This document shows, piece by piece, positions 1 to 12,310 of a stretch of 64,000 nt of DNA. The stretch's first letter is position 1. Each line of letters starts with the position of its first letter. Where the stretch lies: the NCBI GenBank assembly GCA_031472005.1, contig PZJY01000003.1:3100001-3164000 (forward strand). Reading direction: 5' to 3'. A program made the translations under genes and the position numbers. The notes under the pieces were generated by a model, which had not been told where the DNA came from, did no database searches, and saw nothing but the letters and a program-made list of their open reading frames with translations. This stretch comes from Tetracladium setigerum (taxonomy: Eukaryota; Ascomycota; Leotiomycetes; Helotiales).

Positions 1-1452
1 ATGCTTAAACTCGTGAGGAGAGAGTTGTCGGTTGGTGGTTGTTTGGAATTGTTTGGCGGTTGAGTTGGATGTTGAGCCTCCGAATTGTTGGTGTCGTGAG
101 AGAGGCGCGAGGATGGTTATCGTGGATGCTAGAAGGGAGTTGAAAACTTGAGATCGGCTGCTTAGCAAATATATAGGCAGATGCCTTGTCACTTTAAGAC
201 ATATTGGGCCACTATATTGATGGATGGGACTCACTGAGAAAGTGAAAATAAGTAAGAGTCTGAAGCAAGGCTTTAAGTTTCTGTTGTTTTGTATGGTACC
301 TTATTCTTTAGGTAGGTGAGGAGGTTTTACTAATTGAACTATGATAGTGAGCATCGTGTTCCTTGGAACCTTTTGAATGATGAAGTATTCTTCAAGTTGT
401 TGGTAACTTCGAAAGCCACAAAACTGACTGGGTGGTTTTGTACACACGGGATGATCTTCAGGAATAAAAGCCAGTATCCATTTCCGACTCCACTGAAATA
501 CTGATAATTCTAATTTCATTCGGCTTAAAGAAAGTAATTTGAGGCTACCTTGAGCCAAGTTAAAGTAAACACCTAAAGGGTGCTTGATTACCTTTGAGAC
601 AACAAGTTGAAAGAAGACGATTATCAGCATCAAATTTCTGGTCTTTTCTGAGATGGGTCCTCCTTTCAGCGAAATTGAATCTTGAGACTCGCCTCTTTCA
701 AATATCAGGCAGTTTCAATAAAATTAACTATTTAATTCTTGCAACAAAGAACCCTTTCAAATGAAATAACAAGTGTTCTGTCTAATTCTCAAACCGTGCG
801 ACAGTTATGATCTCACCCATCTCCTTGAATGGCCCTGATAGTGCAACGAACAATGTTGAGGGAAATATTAGAAAAGCTACCCACCTTCGCTAGAGAAAGA
901 GAAACGCGGCTGTGATAAGTTCTTCAGCGAAGCGTAGAATTTACGTCCGCGGCGTTTTATTTATTATTGATTCATACATCAAGAAGTGCAGGAAGAAGGA
1001 GAGAGAATTAAATATTCAATCGTACCAGGGTCCTTCTGAAAAATGACGATTCTTTCAAGAAGTTCTTAACTATATTTCAATTCAAGCTTCAACAAGATAG
1101 TTCTTTTTTATTTTTGTTGTAACATGAAATTACTTCCGCCTGAAATCAAATCCAAAAAAATATGCTCAAGTGCTACTCGAATACACAAACAAAGAAAACA
1201 GGAGCTCAAATAAAGAAACTTTGCCCGAGTTGAGGGACTCTTCCAGTAGTGTGCACAGGAAAGTGAGAATAGTGCTTAGTAAGCAAACGCCCAGCTTTTT
1301 GCAAGCCTCAACTTGCAACGTCAACTCTACAACCTCCATAAACGGAAATTAAATCAAGATCCCAACTTTCAAACTTAGCAAAGTCACTCCTAGTAAAATA
1401 TATTGCAGTAGCGAAAGTCTCAGTATAAGCCATTCTTTGTTACGTACTCTCC
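1..1452. other. Left edge, no supported gene
   Basis: No recognisable coding region was found on either strand. A 110-codon minus-strand reading frame at 301-633 has no family resemblance I can name and no supporting splice structure. A/T-rich sequence near 1090-1180 precedes the 2EXR gene and probably holds its promoter. Confidence 0.4.
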
Positions 1453-2169
1453 ATGTTCTCGCACTTTCCGCAGCTCCCAGCTGAGATCAGGCACAACATC
1501 TGGATGCTTTCCCTACCTGAACCAAGGGTTATCTATCTCAGCACAGATCACGAAGACACCGAACACAACTTCTTTGGGTATAAAAATGTCCAAGAGCCAT
1601 CCTCACTTTTGAGCACCAGTTGGGAAGCTCGCTTATGCTATCTGGAAAGGTACACCAAACTCTCCGTCACATCATGCGCTTTCATCGACCCCGCTTTGGA
1701 CTCCCTACGTTTGGATAGAAGGAGCTTCTCCTGCCTTATTTGCGTCATTTCTGACTTTGAGGACTGCGGACTGGCAAATAAAGAAGTGATAAATTCCATT
1801 AGGAGGTTGGAAATCGATGTTGATGGGATCGAGGAGATCGCGGAGGAACTGAGAGCGGGAGATCTTGTTGGGCCCTTTTTGAACGCTTTTGGCGGATGTG
1901 AAGAAATTTGTTGGGTCATGAAAGAGAGGAGCATCTTTTATCGTCCACATCGTCGGATTCGTATCGAGAGAGGGCAAAGCGCCTATCGTAAGGATATGCG
2001 CCTATCATTCACTTCTGCAGCAGGTTCGGCTTTGAGTAAGGCGGCATTGGTCTTTGCCCAATATAAGATATTGCATCCAGACATCAAATTGCCTGTTCAA
2101 AAGGTCAGAGTCGACTTCGAGGTACACTCCAAGGGACGACTTGAAATGGTGCAGTATATTACAGGGTAG
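1453..2169 (+). CDS. 2EXR family protein, single exon
   Basis: This is a 238-residue protein with the N-terminal 2EXR signature: residues 1-25 read as an aromatic-x-x-LP-x-EIR-x-x-IW box followed by PEPRVIYL. The family is large and expanded in filamentous ascomycetes. Its members begin with this F-box-like segment and have no established biochemical role; protein-protein contacts are likely. The ATG at 1453 places the box four residues from the start, as is usual for the family. The gene is uninterrupted and ends with TAG at 2167-2169. A second 2EXR gene follows at 3157, so the two may be a local paralogous pair, although their sequences are clearly diverged. The family call is good; the function is unknown. 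Confidence 0.75.
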   Translation: MFSHFPQLPAEIRHNIWMLSLPEPRVIYLSTDHEDTEHNFFGYKNVQEPSSLLSTSWEARLCYLERYTKLSVTSCAFIDPALDSLRLDRRSFSCLICVISDFEDCGLANKEVINSIRRLEIDVDGIEEIAEELRAGDLVGPFLNAFGGCEEICWVMKERSIFYRPHRRIRIERGQSAYRKDMRLSFTSAAGSALSKAALVFAQYKILHPDIKLPVQKVRVDFEVHSKGRLEMVQYITG

Positions 2170-3156
2170 CGACAGAGAGATTGCGAGGCTATATTCCAAA
2201 CTCTTTACATTGTTTTATGACAGATCAACTTACCTGATTTCTTGATTTTTGGCGGGATACTGGTAGACACTGTAAGATATTGATCTGGTAACTGTGGCAA
2301 AGTGGGATGGCGAGCAGAAGAATTGGGAACACAAATTGAAAACAAATTAACAAACACTAGGAATAGTAATCATATAGAATCTAGATTGATAAAGCTGAAA
2401 GAAACTTCCTTTCTACTCATGATTGCCTGCTTTCTAGAGGCGAGTTATGAAAAAGAACCCACTTCTTTGCTTTGGTCTTCATCTTTACCCCAGAATAATA
2501 ACATATCTTCTTTTCTCGCATTTGAGCTTGTATTCTCAGCACAAGAGCTTTTGAGGCAGTGTAGCAATGCCTGAAGGTTTTTTAGACTTAGGGAGTTAAT
2601 TTCCCAAGCCGTTTGATGGGGAGGAGGCACCTCAGCTTTGTTGAATTCTAAGTGAGGACATCCGGAGTCGCGAAGCGAGGCCATTCAGAGTCGATAAGCG
2701 AGGCCATCCTGAGTCGATAAGCGAAAACATCCGGAGTCTATCCCAAACTCCACAGAACAATATTTTTGCTCTGTCAAGCAATTCCTATACTCTGTGGTGA
2801 CTGCTCGTTACTAAGCCTCCTCTGATTTCAACAATTTCCATGGCTACATATCCCCCTAGAGAAAACAGAACGTAACTCAGGACCTCGTGGCTTCACCCTT
2901 AATGACTTCTGTCTACTCTACATGTCACCTCTTTGGAATCCTTTCTCCAAGAAGGATCATAAGTTATGAGCCATATCATCTGGAAGCTGAATAGATAAAA
3001 CTGCTGAAAAACTAGCCTCATCTGAAAATATTATCTCCATTTTTCCTCAGATCGTCTCATGCAAACACAATTATCACTCATAGCTAGCCACAAAACCAAC
3101 AACAGGCTACAACTAGCAAACAACTGTTTGCAAAGAACAGTCCATAAACTGCAACA
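2170..3156. other. Intergenic, contains a 23-bp minisatellite
   Basis: No gene is supported here. The only structured element is the tandem repeat at 2656-2738. Short reading frames on both strands overlap each other and show no family signature. Confidence 0.4.
2656..2738. repeat. 23-bp tandem repeat, about 3.6 units
   Basis: Three consecutive 23-bp units start at 2656, 2679 and 2702, followed by a partial unit to about 2738. Each unit carries CATYCNGAGTC followed by GATAAGCGA or CGAAGCGA. Units differ at a few positions, so the array is not recent. It lies between two 2EXR genes. Confidence 0.8.
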
Positions 3157-4204
3157 ATGGACTTGGTCTCTGCGGCAGCAATAAACATTGCAGCTCCCCT
3201 CATTAGCCCTGGCAGACGGGGTTTATCTTTTCCAATCTCCCACCTGAGATTCGAAACACGATTCTTGAGCTTGGCATTACCACCTCTGATGAGAAGGTTG
3301 TCATCTGTATCTATTGGGATGACGACCAAGAAATCTGGAAGCCCGTCAAGCCCAGTCTTCAAGTCCACAAGTACTTGAAGATCAGCAAGGAGTTTCGATC
3401 TTTCTACCTTGCCGGTGCTAAGGAGCTATTCCTCCAGTGAGTGTTTCATTTGATGAAGCTAGTAGGAAAATAGGCTAATAGGAGTACAGTGGCCATTCCG
3501 ATTCCCCTCACCCAATCTACTACCATCCCGCAATAAATATTCTCTACCTCGCTCACTTTGACGGCTCTCCAACTCTTCCAGAGGCGGTCCTCGACAATTT
3601 AAAACAAACCTACCCCTTCTTGCGCAATATCAAGGAAATTTCAATCCCTTACTACCCATTATCCGAGAAAATGAAGTGGCAAGACAAGGAGAAGAAGACT
3701 CGTGCGAGGAAGTCGTTGGAGAAACATGGTGCTTCAGGTCTGCTTTCAGAGGGAGACCACCTGATGAAACGATTTCCCAATCTCAAACGCATGATCATCG
3801 TCCTTGAAAAGGTCCCAGGAGATGAGTTTAGAGATTATTGGGAACATGATGCTCAATCGGTTGAAAAGCTCGTGTTAGAGAAGGTCGTTACCACTCATGG
3901 CTCAAGAGACTCACGTAACGGCTGGGGTATGTTTTATCCCATATATGACGTATTCTCATCACCATGCTTCAGACACATGGTCATCATTACTTGTTTCTGC
4001 TATATTTATGGAGGAAATTATGATATATTATGCTGAATTATTCTTATAGAACGTTGGTTTGAGCGATTAGCTGGTAGTTCGTACCTCAAAAACGGCCATA
4101 TCAGCGAGTATGAGTTTCCTGATATCATTGACGCCCGATATCTAAGACGAGTCGTACTTACAAAAGAGGAGATCAATGCTGCGCAATACATTAAGAAGAC
4201 ATGA
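3157..4204 (+). CDS. 2EXR family protein, three exons, one apparent frameshift
   Basis: Exons are 3157-3436, 3490-3926 and 4050-4204, with introns of 53 and 123 bp that have GTGAGT and GTATGT donors. The ATG at 3157 opens a frame that must change at the G run 3218-3221. With one extra G it runs directly into the 2EXR box (FSNLPPEIRNTILELG) and the model totals 290 residues. Exon 2 continues with a His-Pro-rich stretch (IYYHPAINILYLAHF), typical of the middle of this family. Exon 3 ends with TGA at 4202-4204. No in-frame ATG lies between the preceding stop at 3204 and the 2EXR box, so the alternative is an unseen upstream exon. Function unknown. Confidence 0.65.
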
Positions 4205-5018
4205 AACTCTATATCGACTTTCGAATACATTATTGGAACGCGGCAATCTCTTTCGCTTGCATCGTTCTTGGAGAGTCTGGAAACAGTTCTGGGGTTACAC
4301 AATGTGGTGGTGGAATGCAAGTGATGATGGGACAGTACATTGAATTTCAGGTGACGAGCAGCAGCAGTAGTACGAACAGCAGGTCCGCAGTCGTACCATA
4401 TTAGTATTATTACCCGGCTTTGGCCGTGGCCTACCACTATAGCTACAGAACATGCATGATTTTCCCAGCTTTCGTCTGATTGCCATCAGGTGTTATTGAA
4501 AGCCTAGAAAGAGTGCAAGTATGCTGATGAAAATCTACAACACAAGAATATGGGCCGGGCCGAGGCCACAAGAAGTTCAAGGAGTAAAGCGATTTGGGTA
4601 TCCTCTAGCGATACTGTGTGCTGCATGAGAAAGCCGACTTCGACTCAAATGTAACTTGCAAGTGACGTCCTCACAATTTAGGAGCTCCCACAAACAAATC
4701 CTTTGTTCTTAAAACTTCCAGTACTTGTGATAATAATCTTGAACTTGGGTCTCGATTTACATCCTGTGAAAAGGTAGTTTGGTGAGAAGATGATATTAAC
4801 TGGGTTTTTGATTTTCGCTCTCCTGAGATGCAAGTGATAGTTTTGATGCCATTTTGATTTGGCCTCTGTATTCATATCATTCCCAGCTGGGCGCCCTCTG
4901 TCTAGATATCGACCCAAAAAGCATAGGCCTACACTTGATGTGTATTAGTTGTAGGTATCCTTATATAGTAGCCTCGTGAGTAGTTGGCCCCGATGCCAAG
5001 ACATTTTGCCGCTCAAGA
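4205..5018. other. Intergenic, holds one copy of a dispersed repeat
   Basis: No coding gene is supported between the 2EXR gene and the 3' end of the HET gene. The dispersed repeat at about 4355-4502 is described separately. Confidence 0.4.
4355..4502. repeat. Dispersed repeat, copy A (matches about 61195-61340)
   Basis: The stretch TAGTATTATTACCCGGCT followed by TTGGCCGTGGCCT at about 4402-4432 matches TAGTATTTTTACCCGGCT followed by CTGGCCGTGGCCT at about 61241-61271. Weaker similarity continues for some tens of bases on both sides: ACGA-x-x-AGCAG and GTACGA upstream, and GCATGA-x-TTT and TATTGAAA downstream. No open reading frame goes with it. It may be the end of a transposon, a MITE or a solo LTR. 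Confidence 0.5.
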
Positions 5019-7228
5019 CTAGATGAGCGTAACTACTCTCTTCTTCCAATCCGCCGTAATATATTCATCGTACGCGTCATTCTCCCCAGTAATCTGCAGA
5101 TACTCCGCGTCACTCACCTCCATCCTTTGAGGAGGTGGGTACTTCTTCACCAACTGAAAGTGCCCAACACGACGAAATTCGCCATCTTTTCGTCCCGTCG
5201 ATTCCACGAGCAAGAAATTCATGCTTGGCGGATTGACCCAACGTACAATCTCAAGCACGCCGAATTCTTGTTCTGGATATGGATTATGCTGCTGGAAGAA
5301 TTCGAACACAATTGGATCCCAATCTCGCATCTGGGTGTAGATTGCCGACTGGAAGGCTGACTTTGCGGTTAATAGTGGCATCCCATGAGGAGACTGTTGT
5401 TCCTGTGTATATGCTGGAGGTACATTGAACAACTTGCAGAAATGGGCCTTCATGACAAGCTCCCCAGCAGTAATCTGACCGAAAGGGTCAGCCCCTTTGA
5501 GTACAATGTCGATTTTGAGAATTTCGGCTTTGCTATTTGCAGATACTCGCAAGGCATCTCGAACCTTCCGATTTTCAGTCATTAGACAACGCCCCCCCAG
5601 GATACTCGCCCAACTCCAAGAAGGCGCGAGGTAACATGATGGTCGATCTAGATCGAAGCGAACTCCGAAGTCCTCGCTATATTTCGGATTCCGATTCCAC
5701 ATGAGGCTACAAAGAATGTCATTCTTCCATAACCCAGCACAGTAGGTATCATTAAGAACGAGCTGAAAGGTTCTTGCAAGGCCGGATAACGCTGGAAGAA
5801 CATCGTAATCTTTTGTTAAGGACCGCGCTGTAAACTCTTCAGCGATGTTGTACCAATTGTCATATACCTCTGTGGCTGGATAAGATCCCCGCCATGACTG
5901 TGGTGTACTCAACCGTGGGTTGAGGTTCTCAAGAAACGTTTCATGTGACCAAGTTGGCTTCTTCCTTTCATTTTGAAGAATTTGTTGGATGAACCCATTT
6001 GTCCCTGTTACCGCTCTTCTCGCTGTGATTGCTCCACCCTCGCTAACTTGGTGTTGTGTACATTCCCATGTCATCTGATGCGCATTATAAGAGAGCGCGC
6101 GTGGGGCTAATAACCTTTCTTGCAATGTCCAGCCTCGAGACTCCAGAGGTTTGGGTCCATCTTGGGATTTCCATTCGAAAGTGCTCCTCAAACTTACATG
6201 ACTCCTTGGCGCCTCTAAGTCGGTAGAAGTTTTCCAATCCAACTTAACTATCGGAAATCGGTTCTCACGCGACGAGAAAATACCAGAACCTGTCGACGGC
6301 GAATTCACCGCATAGATGGTGAGGACAGCACCACTGTAAACGTCCTTCATTTTGGCAGCCTCTTTTTCCCAATCCGTGGGGGAATCTTGCTTGATACAGA
6401 GCGCATCAATCCAAAGATATTGAAGTCCAAGGCCCCGTGTAATTAAAACCGCATCCCGAAGAGTCGATGGAAATCTTTCCACAGGAATGCCCTTCTGTAA
6501 CTCCTGGATTGTCTCATCTTTAAGCACAAAATCGGAATCTCCACCCCAGCAGTAGCTCAGTGCAACCCAAGTACCAATCTTGTTATTGGTATTTATGAGT
6601 TTGGGCTGGGAACTATCGTGGCCAACATCAATAACTCTGGTTGGTAGTGGTTCAGATCCCAACCGGTCGCATTCGTTGTGCTCATGTAGGCACGTCTGAA
6701 GCCAGTCTTTGGCTACTGATATACAGTCATTAGATCCCGAGTCCAAGTATGTATTTCTTCTTAGTAGAGACTGGCCGTCAATTGGTAAATCTCCTGTTGA
6801 TATTGTTAGACGATAAAAGTCTCATAGCAAGGATAGAAGGGGTCACCTCGATCTGCCAAAGCCTCAAATCGTCCAATTAAGTGATCTTCACATCTAAGAA
6901 TAACATCTGGGAAAGTCTTGACGGAAGGTGCCCAGTCGCCACAACCTATGTACAACTGCCCCGGAGTAGTGCGATCCAGCCACTCTGCTGTGATTTCAGT
7001 TCCATTCAATCTGTTCTGTATCTCTGATGATTTGACCCAAGTAATCCAAAACAGATTACACAACCTGCACCCCTCCTCTGCAGATCTCTTCAGGGCGACC
7101 ATGCTCTTTTGGTGAACATAAAAACGAAGGATTTGTGGACGGAAATGAGGATGGTCAGCAACATCATGCGTTTGAAAAATAAGTAACTCCTGAATATCGA
7201 AGCGCTGACACAGATCACAGAGCTCCAT
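5019..7228 (-). CDS. HET-domain protein, two exons
   Basis: Exon 1 is 7228-6847 and exon 2 is 6793-5019, separated by a 53-bp intron with a GTGACC donor and CAACAG acceptor. The product is 718 residues. The N-terminus has the pair of cysteine motifs common in this subgroup (CDLC, then SAEEGCRLC). Between them and the HET domain lies a variable beta-rich segment. The HET domain shows WVALSYCWGGD, FPSTLRDAVLITRGLGLQYL, WIDALCIKQD and RGWTLQERLL. HET domains act in heterokaryon incompatibility and other fungal cell-death responses; any role here is inferred from family only. The first ATG next to the Cys motif (7228) is chosen, because the frame extends upstream only to non-ATG codons. The gene reads through intact. 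Confidence 0.85.
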
Positions 7229-8524
7229 GATTGTACAGTCTGTCCAATACTGTGCCGCAACCTTAGCTCTGGCCACCTCAAGAAAACACTGCAAGGGTAG
7301 CAAATACTATCCTGAATGAGACAAATAGGATTGCAGAACTGATTTCAACGACACGGAGGCAGAGTGAGATTGCGTTAAACTAGTAAATCAGATATAGAGA
7401 AGCACAAGGGATGGCATGAGGTACAGCCACCTGCACGAAACTGGACACGTGACCCATAGCACTGCTCCTTTTTGGTTGGATACGAAACATCTGGAACAGG
7501 TGTCAATGAAGATGTGAAGTGGGCAATTTCCAAAAGAATGTAATCTCTTCTTAAATTATATTGTTTGCCATATTATCTCATATTGTGATTGCCTTGATTG
7601 GTCGTTGTAAAGTCGGCCATGTGCATCATAACAAATGGGAGTTATGAGCCTGAAATCTAATACAGGTCAGATCGTCTCCAAATCCCCCAGATGATCTTCA
7701 AAGATTTAAAGCAAAAATCAAATAGAAGTATAGAGATAATAAGATCTAGGAAAAGAAGGAATCTCATCCTACCTGTGCATGTCTGAAAAAGGAATGGTAA
7801 CCAACTAACAGAGAGCTCTTTCGCCCATGATTACTTTGTCTGTCCTCAATCATTTAAGAAAGAAATCTCATGAAAGTTCTCAAGAAGCTCGACAAAATGG
7901 ATTCAAGAACGAAACTCTACGCAACACACGCAAGTGAGGTTTGTATGATGCAGCACAAGTCGATATTTCGACGCAGCCAAGCTCCCCCGGATCCGTTCGG
8001 AATTTGATGAATCTCCCCCACTCCGCACGATCATCAGAATCTTACATCATTGGCTTTGAGGAAGAATTGCAATTTTACCTATATTTCAGGTTGTTATCTG
8101 TCTATTGAACACCGAGTGAGAAGTGGTTGGGTACGTATCTATGTGCCAATCAGACCCCGTTGTTTTACGTACAACAGCGGAACAACGACCACCAGCTTAA
8201 CCCGAATCCCAGGCACAGTGACTTCTTTGCTCATTTGTGAGAACATCCTCCTAACTGTTGATTATCAAATACGAAGCATGTACGTGGAATTTCCTGTGTA
8301 TTTTGAGCGGGTTTTTCTTGATCTGACGAAATAAGATATGTGTCGATACGATGGCATTCCCCGTCGTTGCCGATGCTCGTACAAGCTGATCTCGCTTGGG
8401 ATATAAGAAGGCTATCATCATAACTCTCTTTCTCTAATCTCTAGCATATCTCATCTTCTTTCTTCCCCAACTTCATAACCCTCCCAACAATCAATTACCG
8501 TTCCTAGATCAACCCCACGTCAAG
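7229..8524. other. Divergent intergenic region between HET and FAD oxidoreductase genes
   Basis: No gene is supported. The last 120 bp before the ATG at 8525 contain a TATA-like GATATAAGAAG at about 8399-8409, then CT-rich sequence and a CAACAATCAATT leader, which resembles a fungal core promoter for the plus-strand gene. Confidence 0.4.
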
Positions 8525-9989
8525 ATGACATCCCCAATCACCCCCACCACCCTCAACGTCTTACAATCCCTCATCCCAACCCTGAAAATCATAACCCCAT
8601 CCTCCCCAGACTACGAAAAGAGCATCTCCCGCTGGTTCTTCCTCTCCATCAAACGCGCCAGCGCCGTAGTCTACCCACTCACCCCCACCGAAGTATCAAC
8701 CATCATCAAATTCAGCACACAACATGCCATCCCCTCGCCATCCGCGGCGGCGGCCACGGCCTACGCGCCGAATCATCCACAAGCAACGGTCTCGTGATCG
8801 ACCTCTCCGAAATGAAAGGCGTGACCGTCATCAAAGACACAAAAGTCGTTATTGCGAAAGGTGGTGCGCTCTGGTGTGAAGTGTATGACGAAGTGGAGAA
8901 GTTCGAGTTGGCTGCTGTAGGGGGGTTTGTCCTGATGTAGGGATTGGTGGGTTTTTATTGCATGGGGGGTATGGGTTTTTGAGTGGTGAGAGGGGGTTGG
9001 GGCTTGATAGTGTGTTGGAGATGGAAGTTGTGCTTGCGGATGGGTCGATTGTTAGGGCTAGCGAGGGGGAGAATCAGGATCTTTTTTGGGCTATGAGAGG
9101 TGCAGGAGGATGTTTTGGGTGGTGACGGAGTTTGTGCTGCAAGCTTATGAGCAGAAAAATGAGGTTTGGACCGGGAGACTGCTGTATCCCAGGACGGCGT
9201 TGAAGGGTATTACGGAAATGGGAAATCGAGTTGCGGCTGGTGATAGCGGGGGAACGCTGTGATGGGGCAATTTTGGAAGTGTTCGTCTGAAGGGATGATG
9301 ATTAGTGTTGTTCCCTTCTACAATGGTCCCGAAGAGGAGGCGAAGAAGTTTTATGCGCCTTTGTTAGAGCTCAATCCGCTGCTAAATGAGGCAACGATGG
9401 TTCCTTATTCGCAATCCGGAGAAACTGCTACTGCGCCTGGGACGTGGCGAAAGGTGAGCGTGTCGCGCTCGGTGATAGCTCCTATGAGCTATGAGTTTCT
9501 CGAAGAGAGGTTGAATGATTTTGAGAAATTTGTTCATAGGGTCCCGGATGCGAGAGATGAGTCGGTGGTGGGGTTTGAAATCTACCCAACTTCTGCGATT
9601 GTCTCGGTCAAACAACATGAGACCGCGTTTGCCGATCGTGGGAATCATGCGACGGCGAGGATACTTCCTATTTACACAAATGAAGAGAATGACACGATTT
9701 GTAAAGAGTGGGCTTTGGAGATGGAACAGAAATTTGCAGAGCTGTTTGAGCAAAGAAAGTTGGAGCCGGATATGGATGAAGTAACGAAATCGAGTACTGG
9801 GGTCTACCTCAACTACGATGGTGAGTAACCTATTCGTTAGACTCAATGAGACCATTGCCCTACTGACAAAATTTAGGATTCGGCTTGCATCCAAAGCTCA
9901 TCTTTGGTGACAACCTTGAAAGGTTGTTAGATTTGAAGAAGAGATATGATCCACACAACGTTTTCAAGAACTGTGTAGACTTATCATGA
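8525..9989 (+). CDS. BBE-type FAD-linked oxidoreductase, four apparent frameshifts
   Basis: Exons are 8525-9820 and 9877-9989, with an intron GTGAGT...TTTAG of 56 bp. The protein is a berberine-bridge-enzyme-like FAD oxidoreductase (FAD_binding_4 plus BBE C-terminus). It shows AIRGGGHG (the usual histidyl-flavin site), GGVCPDVGIGGFLLHGG (the usual cysteinyl-flavin site), LFWAMRGAGGCFGVVTEF and the C-terminal RYDPHNVFKN. These motifs lie in different frames: one base is missing at the C run 8731-8734, the G run 8920-8925, G 9117-9119 and about 9259. With four single-base insertions the length is 470 residues with no other stop. The substrate is unknown; such enzymes oxidise alcohols, sugars or secondary metabolites. 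Either a recently broken gene or, more likely, homopolymer consensus errors. Confidence 0.75.
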
Positions 9990-10684
9990 TTTATTGTCGA
10001 ACATAGAAACATTAGATCGATATATGAGAGATTTGTAAAAGAGAAGAAAAATCCAACTCCATTCATTTGAGTATACTACTTCGAACATCATGATATCTTG
10101 ACTACAACACAGAAAGAGCTGTTCGTCTATCCACCGCAGCAAGTGTCATTCAAATAATGTAGTTGACCAGTAGGAAATATAACCAGCAAGAATGTCGAGA
10201 AAAATGGCCGCAAGGATATAATGTGTAGTCCCCACTTGCCAAACAGAAATCAATCTTGAGTTCTCTAGAAGATTTTACCGCTCATATTAGATTACAGAGA
10301 AGTGAAGATGGCACGTCATGCTTGAGACACTATGTGTGCACTTGCTCTACCAAGCTCAGACTTCTTGTTACAACAAACAAGGTAGAAAGTTGAATTCCTC
10401 CTCGTGCATCTCTTTTCGCCCACAATACAGTTGAGACACAAAACTTCCTTGTCACCTTTTCTACCTTGACTGTTCTATCTCTTTTGCACGAAGAGAATCA
10501 AGAGGAAGCTCCAACTTTCAGCTCCTCATCAAGGTCATAAGGTATCGTACATATTATGTGCCCGCGCTTGTCTTGAATATCCCAAACTTCCAGGATACAC
10601 AAATGAACCAGCCACTTCATAACCATTACATTAAACCCAGCGGGCTCTATTTCAAAACAGGGTATCAATTCTCTCAAGGCGGCA
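9990..10684. other. Convergent intergenic region
   Basis: This lies between the 3' ends of the FAD oxidoreductase and the t-SNARE gene. No gene is supported; it presumably contains both 3' untranslated regions. Confidence 0.4.
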
Positions 10685-11858
10685 TTACAACATCCCCCGG
10701 CGGTAAGTCCCCACCTCCTCCCCACCTCTCCTCCTCTTCGGCTTTATCACTAAAAGAATAATCATCCCCACGACCAACAATAGTAACAAGAAGATAATCT
10801 TCCGCTTCGTTCCCTTTTTCTGATATCCCTGCGCAACGTTCAGCTCCTTATCCGCCGCCTTCACATCGATTGCCATATTCTCCACGTTGTAGTCTATGCG
10901 ATCTAGCATTGTTCCTTGGTCGATAATCATGGATTGGAGTTCTTTGAAGATATCGGCTAGTTCGATGATGCCTTGCGCGATATCATTAATTTCGCGCTCC
11001 CTTTGCAGGATTATGTGGTCATTTGTATTGTGAATTTGGGATTGTTGGAGCGTGGATTGAGAGTAGGATTTATCGGCGTCGGATTCCATTTGTGATGGGT
11101 CGTTGTAATTGCTGTAGAGGGGCGTTGAGGTTCGGTCTATTGGGTTGTTGGGATTGAGACCACCTTGACCTCGTAATTCTGTTGTTTCCCCGATTAGTAT
11201 AATTTTCTCTAGTGTATTAATTGTAGATTCATACTCTTCAAATAAGCACTCTGTTTCTTCCTGAAGCCAGAGCTTGCTTCTTGCACCCTGCCGGCCAGGC
11301 TAATCTGTATATTCCTCGCCATCGTCTCTTCTGCTTTACTCATCGGCTGGCCATGCGTTCTGCTCTCTTTCACCATCGCCTCCACCCTCTGGATAGCTTT
11401 CTGACAATCATGGAACCCGCGCGTAATATCCTGCGTCAGATGCTCGATCTCGCCTTCCTCCTCCCGTTTGCTTTCCTCATCATCGAAGCCGGGTAGAACG
11501 TGCTTCTGATGCAGCTTCTCCAGCTTGACAGACTTCGTCGCAATATCGGCGAGGTAGTCGGTCACTTCATCCGAGATATCTGCCCATCGCGGAGGGAGGA
11601 GATCCATTTCTATTATGGCGTCGCCGTCATCTTCGAATGCGCCGGCGGACATGAGCCCCTGTCGCTCGGAGTGGTCGGAGTAGCCATTGCCCGTGGAGGA
11701 GGCAGAGTGTTTTGGTTTCTTCGCTGGGTGATGTGCGTAGGACTGGCGGTATGAAATATAACTGTTGTGGAGGTATTAGTGATTGGTTGGGGGTGAGAGT
11801 GGTGGGAGTTGGTAGATCTACTATCGCGAACATACAGATTCGTTCGATCGCGCCACAT
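10685..11858 (-). CDS. TLG2: t-SNARE, syntaxin-16/Tlg2 family, three exons
   Basis: Exons are 11858-11836, 11761-11235 and 11178-10685, with introns of 74 bp (GTATGT donor) and 56 bp. The product is 347 residues and starts MWRDRTNLYISYRQSYAHH, the N-terminal peptide characteristic of Tlg2/syntaxin-16 proteins and the region known to bind Sec1/Munc18 partners. The middle is helical (Habc region) and contains DLLPPRW. A SNARE helix follows, with QREREINDIAQGIIELADIF and the central glutamine in MIIDQGTMLDRIDYNVE. The C-terminal membrane anchor is IIFLLLLLVVGMIILLVI. The expected role is fusion of endosome-derived vesicles at the trans-Golgi. The gene is intact. It is divergent from calmodulin with about 450 bp between the start codons. 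Confidence 0.9.
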
Positions 11859-12310
11859 GGTCGCAACAAAGGAGGAGAAAGCTCAGATTCGGTGAATTAG
11901 AAGTGATCGAATTTGGGTATGGCAGAGAGAAAGAGATGGAAAGGTTCTGGGAATTAATGGGAATGGAATTGCCCCAACATGATGTTTACGTGTTCGTCCT
12001 TTAACGAGAATGAGACACAGAACACAGCTCCCCCAACCTCCCAAGGCCCGCCAGCTTCACGTCAGTTTCGCCTCACGCGTAAGGCTGAGAGATTCCCGAA
12101 ATTCCGATCTGCGGTTGTTGGGCTGGCGGCTGCCGTAGTCGCAAACAAACCAAGGACATCGCATCCCTTTCACAACAACAATTCCAGCGGCCCGTCCACT
12201 CTGCTCTCTCTCGCAACCCAACTTTCAACTCACAACTCCAACCTCATAGCTCGAAATATTTTGCAGTCACATAACTACGACTATCCTTGCCCCTAACGAC
12301 CTCTCTCACC
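11859..12310. promoter_or_regulatory. Shared divergent promoter region of TLG2 and calmodulin
   Basis: The two start codons face away from each other across this 452-bp segment, so both promoters must lie here. No canonical TATA box or named factor site can be assigned. The stretch before the calmodulin ATG is C/A-rich and CT-rich, as fungal leaders often are. Confidence 0.5.

Noticed and set aside
301..633. 110-codon minus-strand open frame
   Set aside because: No family resemblance, no splice-consistent extension and no supporting composition; likely chance in A/T-rich sequence.
8050..8334. 94-codon plus-strand frame upstream of the FAD oxidoreductase
   Set aside because: No motif or family, and it lies in the probable promoter region.
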